Origin: a virus
Length of the DNA stretch: 46,442 nucleotides
Reading direction: 5' to 3' (one strand)
IMG/VR virus record: IMGVR_UViG_3300050821_003330
Coordinates: 1-46,442 of that record
A model generated the notes under the pieces. The model did not search any database. It was not told the origin of the DNA and saw nothing but the letters and a program-made list of their open reading frames with translations. Position 1 is the first letter of the stretch, and each line of letters begins with the position of its first letter. A program made the translations under genes and the position numbers. Of this stretch, positions 1-8,000 are shown one piece after another.

Positions 1-1817
1 GGCAGAACGGACTCTATGACCGTTTCATCCTTCAATACTCCTACCACATCGTCCCCCGTAACAACACCGACGACACCATGCTTCAATGGCATGAGAAGTA
101 TTGTGAGCTTCCAAAGTCCCTCGCGACCATGACTTCTGTCCTAACAAACGAACCCTTCTATAAGCAGGAACGCAAAAGCGAAGACTGGGAAACCAAGCTC
201 CGCTATTGTGGTAAGGATGCCTGTGTTACCCTCGAATGCCATCAACAACTTCTTAAATCACCCTCAACAACCTCTCTCACAAATGGACAAAGCAACAATC
301 ACTATCTGTTTAATTGTAGTATACTTAACCCTTTGCTATACATGGAAATTCGTGGAATGGCTTATGACGGAGAGAAGGCGAAAGCGCGACGAGAAGAAAC
401 GTTGAAGGAGATGTATGAAGCGCAAGTCGATTTGGATAAGGAAACTGGACACGGATTTATAGGTTCTTGCGGCGATGACCGTGATAAAATCTTCGCCCTC
501 GCTACTGAAACAATGTGCTACAAACGCAACCGGATGCAACCCAAAAAGGAGTATCAAGAAGCCTTCCCTCGCGTTCGGGAAATCCTCCATATCGAAACGT
601 GGACGAAAGCGCAAATAGGAGAACTTTCGACCCTCCTAAATGTTCACTGTAATGTCGACTCCCCCCGTTTCACCCAGCTTCTCTACAATAAATTGTGTCT
701 CCCCCTTCAAATCAACAACAAAACAAAACAACCAACCTCCGATTACCATGCCCTCCTCAAACTCGTCAAGAAAACGGACTCGCTCGTGTGTAAGCACGCC
801 CTTAAAATCCGAGACACTTCTACCCACGCCGGTATGCTTGCAATATATGCGGACGATGATGGACGAATACGGTGTGGCTATAACTCTGTGGGGACAGAGA
901 CTGGGCGGCTCACATGCTACACCTCCCCCACCGGCTCCGGTTACAATCTACAAACGATTCCAAAAAAAGACCGTGACCTTTTTCGCGCCGATGCAGGTTA
1001 CATTTTCTTTCAATGTGACTTATCCGGCGCGGACGGTTGGACAGTTGCGGCGTGGTGTAAGCGTCTTGGTGACCCAACTATGCTCGATGACCTCCAGTAT
1101 GGTCTCAAACCAGCAAAGATTCTCGTCCTTATGCTTAGGTATGGAAAAGGAGTTAACGAGAAATCTCGTGAAGAACTTAAAATCTTAAGCAAGGAAGTCA
1201 ACTCTGAGCAATGGGACTACTTCGCAAATAAATGTGTTCTCTACGGCACATGCTACCTCATGGGAGAACGTCTTCTTGGAGAGACGGTCTTCAAAGAGTC
1301 AGAAGGAAAACTTCTTTTAGAGCCGTCAAAAATTCACGCATTCCAACAGAATGTCTTTGTAAGGTATCCGGGTATAAAGATGTGGCACAACTACGTTGAA
1401 CGTCAGATAGCCAAAACCCCCGTAATGACCGCGGCTTCTGGTCTTACTAGACGGTTCTTTGGCCGCCGTGACCAGATTCTAGGAGAAGCTCTCGCGTTTG
1501 AACCTCAAGCAAATACTACTTATGCGACTAATATGGCAATGTTTAATCTGTGGAATGACCAAGAAAACCATAGACGGCCAAACTACGATAACCCCACAAA
1601 TGGAAATCAAACCGTTGTTATGCGACCACGAATTGAACCATTACATCAAGTTCACGATGCCATCGTCGGGCAATTTTCGCAGGACGATACCCAATGGGCG
1701 ATTGGCCGTATTAAAACCTACTTTTCTACTCCCCTACAAATCGCCGGGCAAACCATCACTATCCCTTTTGAAATGGGTATCGGACCTTCTTGGGGTGAAC
1801 TTAAAGAAGTAAAATAA
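1..1817 (+). CDS. DNA polymerase, family A, 3' part (continues from 45662 across the circular junction)
   Basis: Replicative DNA polymerase of the Pol I family. The frame is open from base 3, so the gene has no start here. It continues the gene that begins at 45662, giving 865 residues in total. Visible motifs: exo II NGLYD at the very start, exo III YCGKDA near codon 70, polymerase motif A as CDLSGADGW, motif B as NKCVLYGTCYLMG, and motif C as QVHDAIV near the end. Motif B has Tyr at the position of E. coli Phe762, as T7 polymerase does. Motif A has Asp where the steric-gate Glu of DYSQIE normally sits. The next gene starts one base after the stop codon. The family call is secure; the altered motif residues are seen directly. 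Confidence 0.95.
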   Translation, partial: QNGLYDRFILQYSYHIVPRNNTDDTMLQWHEKYCELPKSLATMTSVLTNEPFYKQERKSEDWETKLRYCGKDACVTLECHQQLLKSPSTTSLTNGQSNNHYLFNCSILNPLLYMEIRGMAYDGEKAKARREETLKEMYEAQVDLDKETGHGFIGSCGDDRDKIFALATETMCYKRNRMQPKKEYQEAFPRVREILHIETWTKAQIGELSTLLNVHCNVDSPRFTQLLYNKLCLPLQINNKTKQPTSDYHALLKLVKKTDSLVCKHALKIRDTSTHAGMLAIYADDDGRIRCGYNSVGTETGRLTCYTSPTGSGYNLQTIPKKDRDLFRADAGYIFFQCDLSGADGWTVAAWCKRLGDPTMLDDLQYGLKPAKILVLMLRYGKGVNEKSREELKILSKEVNSEQWDYFANKCVLYGTCYLMGERLLGETVFKESEGKLLLEPSKIHAFQQNVFVRYPGIKMWHNYVERQIAKTPVMTAASGLTRRFFGRRDQILGEALAFEPQANTTYATNMAMFNLWNDQENHRRPNYDNPTNGNQTVVMRPRIEPLHQVHDAIVGQFSQDDTQWAIGRIKTYFSTPLQIAGQTITIPFEMGIGPSWGELKEVK

Positions 1818-1818
1818 A

Positions 1819-2067
1819 ATGAGAACAAAAAACACAACCTACTTCGGCGTATTTATTGTTTGGTCTTACGAACTTAACTGTCCTACGATTACCGACTTTA
1901 AACTTATCGGAGACAAAGAAGAAGAACACTTTATCAACCTAGAACAACTTGCTATCCTTCGTGAAGAAATGCTAAAACGCTTCGATGTTCTAGTTGAGGA
2001 CGCAAGGAAATCACCTACACAACAAGTTCGTTTAGGATTGGCGGAGGCATTAAACTCGGTGAGGTAA
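1819..2067 (+). CDS. Hypothetical protein, 82 aa
   Basis: I do not recognise this small protein. It starts one base after the polymerase stop codon (TAA-A-ATG), an arrangement seen repeatedly in this genome and consistent with translational coupling. The sequence is acidic in the middle, with a run of predicted helix (EEEHFINLEQLAILREEMLK). There is no signal peptide or membrane segment. Its position between the polymerase and a primase/helicase-like gene suggests an accessory replication role, but only by context. Confidence 0.7.
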   Translation: MRTKNTTYFGVFIVWSYELNCPTITDFKLIGDKEEEHFINLEQLAILREEMLKRFDVLVEDARKSPTQQVRLGLAEALNSVR

Positions 2068-2082
2068 ACCTCCCTTCCGCAA

Positions 2083-2107
2083 GTGCGGTTACATAATATA
2101 ACCGGAC
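2083..2107 (+). repeat. 25-bp dispersed near-palindrome, copy 1
   Basis: Reads GTGCGGTTAC-ATAAT-ATAACCGGAC. It ends 3 bases before the start codon of the primase/helicase-like gene at 2111, so its right arm (CGGAC) overlaps the place of a ribosome binding site. It is one of nine copies spread over the genome. Confidence 0.85.
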
Positions 2108-2110
2108 ATT

Positions 2111-3376
2111 ATGCCCTCATTTTTAGATGACTATTTACTCTACAACGCAGGGAATGAAGCCCACGAGAAATTTCATTTGTGGGCTGCTCTTTCGGTTCTC
2201 TCAAGCGTAGTCTCCCGTAAGGTATGGACTCGCAAATCTGACCCCCGCAAACCTGAACTTGGCAATTACATGTGGGTTAAACCCAACCTCTACATCTGCC
2301 TCGTCGGCGAACAAGGCAATCGTAAAACCACTGCTCGTGACGTAGCCTACGAACTCTACAAATATATCTGCCCCGACGCGGTGGTGACCGCAGAGCGAAT
2401 GTCCCCAGAAGCAATCACCAAGTTCATGGCCGAGGACGAGAACCTTCGTTACTACGAAGACCCCGTGACGAAGGAACGTATTGAATACCGACCCTTGTCC
2501 TGCTTTTGCACAGAGCTAAAATACTTCCTCGGCCAGAACCCTCTCGGTATGATGGAGTTTCTCACTGCAATATTTGACCGTGAATTCTTCGACGTGATAA
2601 TGAAGAACGCCGGGACGGACGTATTGCTCAAACCCTACGTAACAATGCTCGCCTGCGAGACACCTGAATGGATTAAGGACAAACTTAAACTCCGAATCAT
2701 TAGCGGCGGTATAGCCCGTCGCATAATCTTCGTTTATGAAACCGAAGAAGTAAAACGCATCCCCTTCCCGTCCGTCTCACGCGAGAGTGCCCTCGCAATG
2801 GACAGATGTCGATTGCATTTGCGCGAAGTTGATAAGTGTGTAGGGGAATTCAAGTGGACGAAGGAGGCCGCCGACTTCTTCGCGGCATGGTATATTGACC
2901 AGAAGCTACCGGAGGACACGACCCTAAGGGGGTTTCATCGTTCAATGGACACACAAGCCATAAAAATAGCGATGTTACTAGCCCTCTCTCGTCACCCAAT
3001 CGAGATGGTTATAACCCCGGAAAACCTAGCCGAAGCCATAGCGATTTTAACGGACCTCCTTCCAAACATGCAGAAGTTATTCTCCGGCGGGGGACTGAAT
3101 AAATTCGCCGACCCCGGTGTGAGAATATGTGACTTTGTCGAACGAGCAGGGGGTTACCTCCCACAAGAAAAACTAAAATCCTTAATATGGTCAGACCTTG
3201 GCGGCCGGGATTTCAACGAAGTTCTTTCTCACTATATAGACACCCAACAACTATTTCGTCTTGTGGATGAGAAGTTTAAACTACCGGATGGAACACCGAG
3301 ACCGAGAAGTTTGATTTGTAACGCGGAAGGGAAAGCAAAACTAAAAGTCGTAGGGGCAAAAGCAAATGGACATTAA
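2111..3376 (+). CDS. DUF3987-type primase/helicase-like ATPase
   Basis: A 421-residue P-loop ATPase of the DUF3987 type, a family found in phage replication modules and thought to act as a primase-associated helicase. The Walker A motif is GEQGNRKTT near residue 72. A conserved central block carries FCTELKYFLGQN, and the C-terminal part could form a winged helix. It follows the polymerase and one small gene on the same strand, which fits a replication role. The start ATG lies just after palindrome copy 1. The stop codon overlaps the end of the convergent ATP-grasp gene by four bases, so there is no room for an intergenic terminator. The exact enzymatic activity is inferred. Confidence 0.75.
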   Translation: MPSFLDDYLLYNAGNEAHEKFHLWAALSVLSSVVSRKVWTRKSDPRKPELGNYMWVKPNLYICLVGEQGNRKTTARDVAYELYKYICPDAVVTAERMSPEAITKFMAEDENLRYYEDPVTKERIEYRPLSCFCTELKYFLGQNPLGMMEFLTAIFDREFFDVIMKNAGTDVLLKPYVTMLACETPEWIKDKLKLRIISGGIARRIIFVYETEEVKRIPFPSVSRESALAMDRCRLHLREVDKCVGEFKWTKEAADFFAAWYIDQKLPEDTTLRGFHRSMDTQAIKIAMLLALSRHPIEMVITPENLAEAIAILTDLLPNMQKLFSGGGLNKFADPGVRICDFVERAGGYLPQEKLKSLIWSDLGGRDFNEVLSHYIDTQQLFRLVDEKFKLPDGTPRPRSLICNAEGKAKLKVVGAKANGH

Positions 3377-4626
3377 AACACTACCCCCACCTTCTTCGCC
3401 TTCTCAACCTCCTTCACCGCCATCTCAAGTGCCTGCTCATCAGACTGAAGACAATACCCCTTAACCTCTTTTCTATATGCTAGACACTTCTTTATCGCCC
3501 CCTGAATTGTGTCATCCACCGCAACCACAGCCCCTATCAATCCAATTTTCTGTTCGTTCGGAATTACATATTCCTGTCCTTGTAAAACACAAGGATGCTT
3601 CCACTTCACCCATTTCCTTAACTCCTTTGGCACCTCCACAGCCTGCCAATGTTCCTCGGCCCACGAAGACTCAATCATCAATTCAACCCCATATTTACAC
3701 ACCGCCTTCGGTGTAACAACCTCCCCATGAGCACCTCCCCAAACAATCTCTGGCCAGTTGGAATATATCTCGACATAAACCTCACTTGGTGGGGAACCAG
3801 CCCTGCAACAAGGGTCGATGAGATAACCCACTTTCTCTTTGGTAATTCTAACCTCGCTAGAATACAATCCACTGTATTCATAACGAGCAAAGATGGGAGA
3901 GAGTTTCTTGTTGACTTCAATCAACGAAGGGGGAAGGTCTTTATACGCTTTTACCGCCCCGATGTAACCGGCGTCCTTAACTTCAATACCGACTATTCCC
4001 ACCGGTGCGAACGCACCATGCACATTAAAACCATCGTAGCCGATTTCGACCTCTGCGTCCAGTTTGGCTTCAACGACAAACTCTTGCGTGATAGACTTCG
4101 GACCGAGTCTGGCTTGAAGGTCATTGATGAGTTCGGCGCTAAGTGTGTAAGAGATATTCTGAAACGTCTCCGCATCCCCCCGCATGGCACTGACTTTCAC
4201 CCAAGTCCCTGGATGTTGTTCGAGGTGTTTGCGGAGAGAATCTACACCTTTGACAACTTCATACTTCCCCACGGGGAGACCGAGACGAGCTAGGAGCTTT
4301 TTGAACTTAACCCGTTCAAGTTCTAATTCTTCACCAAGTCCCGCCCCCCACACAGGCTTCCCTTGCTTTCTCCAGTAGACCTGCTCTCCACCATACCCCA
4401 CATCAGGGTAGACGAGAACATCGGCGGATTCGTAGTGCTCGAACCTTTCATTAACACGTTCAATTTCAGGATAGCCAACCCCCACCAAACGGTCATTCGT
4501 CTTAGGGAACGCCTTAATCGAGGGTGTCCAATACTTCACCTTCCCAAAACCTTCGGCGAGCTTAAGGGCAAAGTGTAGGAAAAGACCGTTGTCTATTACG
4601 AGACAGGTTTTATCTTTAAGGTTCAC
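3373..4626 (-). CDS. PurD-like ATP-grasp ligase
   Basis: A 417-residue ATP-grasp enzyme resembling phosphoribosylamine-glycine ligase (PurD) and related carboxylate-amine ligases. An N-terminal Rossmann-like part (CLVIDNGLFLHFALKL) is followed by the ATP-grasp fold, with the Lys of GTWVKVS, the acidic EVEIGYDG segment, and the metal-binding region SSEVRI...LIDPCCRAGSPPSE. I chose the GTG at 4626, which overlaps the upstream gene by 11 bases and puts the Rossmann strand close to the N-terminus. An ATG at 4686 would give 20 more residues reading into the upstream gene. Phage copies of this family are known, but their substrates are not established. It is the last gene of the virion arm, so it may act late in infection or modify a virion or cell-wall component; that is inference. 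Confidence 0.8.
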   Translation of the reverse strand: MNLKDKTCLVIDNGLFLHFALKLAEGFGKVKYWTPSIKAFPKTNDRLVGVGYPEIERVNERFEHYESADVLVYPDVGYGGEQVYWRKQGKPVWGAGLGEELELERVKFKKLLARLGLPVGKYEVVKGVDSLRKHLEQHPGTWVKVSAMRGDAETFQNISYTLSAELINDLQARLGPKSITQEFVVEAKLDAEVEIGYDGFNVHGAFAPVGIVGIEVKDAGYIGAVKAYKDLPPSLIEVNKKLSPIFARYEYSGLYSSEVRITKEKVGYLIDPCCRAGSPPSEVYVEIYSNWPEIVWGGAHGEVVTPKAVCKYGVELMIESSWAEEHWQAVEVPKELRKWVKWKHPCVLQGQEYVIPNEQKIGLIGAVVAVDDTIQGAIKKCLAYRKEVKGYCLQSDEQALEMAVKEVEKAKKVGVVF

Positions 4627-5017
4627 TTTGTGAAAGTGCTTGAACCGTCTTCTCGTATTCCTTGAAATCCAAACCAAGTTCCCCACACATCAAACACTCA
4701 AGGTTCGTGGCAAAGAAGTGCTCCTTTTTATACGGAGCTTGCGGGTCATCCCCCGGCTCATCGTCCTCTCCATGCAAACCTTTCTCACGGTCGGCTTCAT
4801 ACTGCTTATCAAAAGCGTCGACTTGCTCAGTGGTTATTCCACGTTTCTTACAAAGTTGAACCTCAATCAACTCATGCAAAGCAACTAATCCCTCATACTC
4901 AAGGTTCCCCATGTCTGACACTCGAATTTCTAGGTTCCCTTTCTCATCAAACCACCAGTCGCCGGGGGTTTCGTAACGTTGTTCTTTGTGCGGAATCGTT
5001 TGGATATTAATGTTCAT
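4616..5017 (-). CDS. Small protein with HELIE metallopeptidase-like motif
   Basis: A 133-residue protein with ALHELIEVQLC near residue 47, resembling the HExxx part of zinc-dependent peptidase helices. A second conserved region contains NLECLMCGELGLDF. The N-terminal block (GDWWFDEKGNLEIRVSDMGN) looks like a compact beta structure. Similar short HELIE proteins occur in other tailed phages with no assigned function. It sits between the giant ejection protein, with which it shares an ATGA stop-start overlap, and the ATP-grasp gene. No third zinc ligand is obvious, so enzymatic activity is uncertain. Confidence 0.7.
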   Translation of the reverse strand: MNINIQTIPHKEQRYETPGDWWFDEKGNLEIRVSDMGNLEYEGLVALHELIEVQLCKKRGITTEQVDAFDKQYEADREKGLHGEDDEPGDDPQAPYKKEHFFATNLECLMCGELGLDFKEYEKTVQALSQSEP

Positions 5018-8000
5018 TTATACTTCTCCCATGGTTTTTGTTGTGGTTGTTCGTCTTCTTCAAATGCGCTGAACCTTGACGGGCCGCGAACCAAATTCAA
5101 TCCCTTCCTAGCAATCGTTTTACGTTCTTCCAAAACCTTTTGATATAAGTCTTTATCGTCAGGAGAAAGTGAATTCTCAAACGCGTGTTCTCTTTCCTTC
5201 TTACCTGTGAAAAGTTCCTTTGGGTACTCTTGGGCATAGTATTTAATAAGGGTAGCTAAGGGTTTCGTCTTCTTTAACTCATCCAACTGTTTCTGTGCTT
5301 CCTTCATATCACCAACACGAAGGGCTTCGTTTAAACCTTGATAGTCTGAAGAGGGTTCCTGTTTATGCACAATCCCTTGCTTCTCATTAAACTCCCGTGC
5401 AAGCCTCGCTATCCTTTGGTGAGGAGAAGGAACTAAATCCGTCTTCACCCCACTTGAAGAAAGCATCTGTCTTTCTACCGCACCGGGATAATCTTCTTTT
5501 AACTCGCCTGTGCCTCCAATCAAAGGTATTTCTTTTGGAACGTACTTATTATACAAAGAAACCGCCGCTCCTGTAGGTATTGGAAAAGGAACCACGTCTT
5601 TCGTATCCCCTGTCCATAAAGCCGCGACCAAATCGTCCAACGAGGACTTCCTCCCTTTCACGTAATCCTGTATCGCCGTTCTCAAGCTCCCTGACTTCTC
5701 CCACCTTGTTGTGATAAGGTGCGTCGTTTCAGCGGCCAACCCTGCCGGATGAAGAAAGAACCCGCTCGACGAGCCTAACTTATCCGGGATGAAGGCTGAG
5801 AGTTTCGCACCAATACCTTCCTCCTTATTGTCCCATGTGGGATAGCCTCTTGTATAAAGATTAATAAGTTGATTTGCCATGAACTGACCAACTAAGAGTC
5901 CCCCAACCGACCTCATTAAAAGCCCACTAGCAATTTTCTCCCCCATTACTTTGTTATAAACAAACTCCCCGGTTTGTTTCATGGCGCCTAACTCACTACG
6001 AATCAAAGCTTCATTCCATTGTGGGGCGAGGACGAGCAACCTTGCGTGGTCTTGTGCCGTCTTGGACTTCAACAATCCTTGTCTACCCAAAGACCCGAAG
6101 CGGGTATTCACATCCTTCACCACCCTCCGGGCAACTTCATCCTCTATAAGTCCCGGACTCCCCTTCTTCACTCGGTCAAACTCCATCCGTGCAATCTCTT
6201 GCATTGCCCCTCGTTGGAAAGAATCAAACAACCACTTATTCATCCCCCCAATAACACCGGGGATTTTCTGCACCCAGTCTTGGTGAAGGGAGTCGAGAAT
6301 CCGACCGACGTTCAAACCCTTGTTTATGAGAAGATTCTGGATACGTTTCTGCTCCCCTAAATCTTTCACCCATTCTTTAGGAATCTGACCCTTCTTCGCC
6401 ATATCCTGTATCGTGGCCTCGTCATAATCCAAAAGGGTCTTACCCTTGCGGTAAGAAAACGGGTTAGGTTTTTCTAAATCCATCGCCCGGATAAAACCAT
6501 TCCATATTGCAATACGTCCAAGATGGAAGGTGTCAAACAAAAGCCGAGTGGACTTTGCTGTCGCGTTGAGTTTTTGAAACGCTTCCCTTGTCCCAGACTT
6601 AGACCACCAACTTGGGTCAGTTAAAGCCGAGAATACTCCCTCCCAACCTTTGTGCACAGCGACAACCTGTCCACCCATCCATTCTTTTGTGTAACCTTTG
6701 GGGACGTCTACGTATTGAGTCCCGTCAGGACGTTCAACAATCTTGGTCTTAGCGATTAAGGGACTCTTAGATACAGGGTCCGTAACCGTTCGAAAAGAAT
6801 CCACCCACTGTTTCATCGCCACCATCTTCTGTCCCACGGCGAGACGATGCTCTAAAAGGTCTATGGAGTCAATGGTCTTCGCCTTTACACCTGCGGCGAT
6901 GGACTCTGCATACGTTGCGTAGTCCCTCTGTTTCTTAAACGAAGTTCCCTCTCCCTCACCGGAGGAAAAGAACCCTCTCTCCATGTCAATATCCTGCGCA
7001 TGATGCACATAGCCCTGTCGCGAAGGCACCTCGAAACCCTGACCTTGTTCATTTTTAATTTGTTGGTCGGTGAAGGACTTGTAAGTCTGCGCGACTTGTT
7101 GAAGGGAGTTCCATTGAGAACGGGCGTAGTCGATGGCCTGTAGGGCGTCCTTCTTATTCGTCGAGGACTTGGAGGAATTTATAATAGTCTTCCTCATATC
7201 ATCCAAAGACTTAATCTGACCCTTTGCCTCGACCACAAAGGTCAACGCCTTCCGTGCCATGGGAAGATTCTCCTTCGCCGTGACATTCTCAAGTTTATTA
7301 AGGACGTGATTCTTCGCCTGTCGTGCATACAACTTCGGCTGCACATCCGTAGCGTCGCGGGTATAACTTAGGACTTCGCGAAGATTCCCTCGTTTGAAAT
7401 GGTCTCCAATCTGCTTCGTCGTCCCCTGTAACTTATCCACCGCTTTCGTGATTATATCATGCACTGCGGGTGGGATTGTAACCGCTCCGCGCTCTCCGCC
7501 TTGCGGAGTGCCGCCACCAATGCCGGGGAGCTTACCTTGGTTCATTTTTAGCCAAGCCTCTTTGGAGTTGTTCGCTCTCGACTTTGCACGGTCTGCTTCA
7601 GAAAGGGTTGACTCCCCTCCACCTTTAGGTGCTTCCTGTTCAACTTCCACCTTCGGCGTCTTCTTCCCAAAAAGTGAGAAGGGGGTTTCTGAGGGTTTGT
7701 TTAAGGGAAACATCGTGGCGGAGACGTCGGTCTTTGGTGTGCCGTCAGGGTTACGGAAGATTAGGTCTTTGCGGGATTTAGCTGGTTCTATACCAGCTTC
7801 CCTTTGTGCATCTAACGCGTCAAACGCCATCCTATGCTCTCCAAAACTAACCTTCTCTCCCTTCGACCCTGTAAGTTCCTCCACGATACGAGGAAGAAGG
7901 GTGTCGTAGTTGAGGCGCATGCCTTTGGATTGTTGTGGTTCCACATCGTATCCTAAAGACTTAAAGTAGTCAATTACCTTTTGTGGAGCATCTGGCTTAA

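Noticed and set aside
640-1188. A 182-codon plus-strand frame inside the polymerase
   Set aside because: It lies in another frame of a region with conserved polymerase motifs and its product is low complexity.
3649-4293. A 214-codon plus-strand frame opposite the ATP-grasp gene
   Set aside because: The minus strand encodes clear ATP-grasp motifs throughout, so this is an antisense shadow.
7394-7909. A 171-codon plus-strand frame opposite the giant ejection gene
   Set aside because: The minus strand codes for the polyvalent protein in this stretch; the plus frame has no leader and odd composition.
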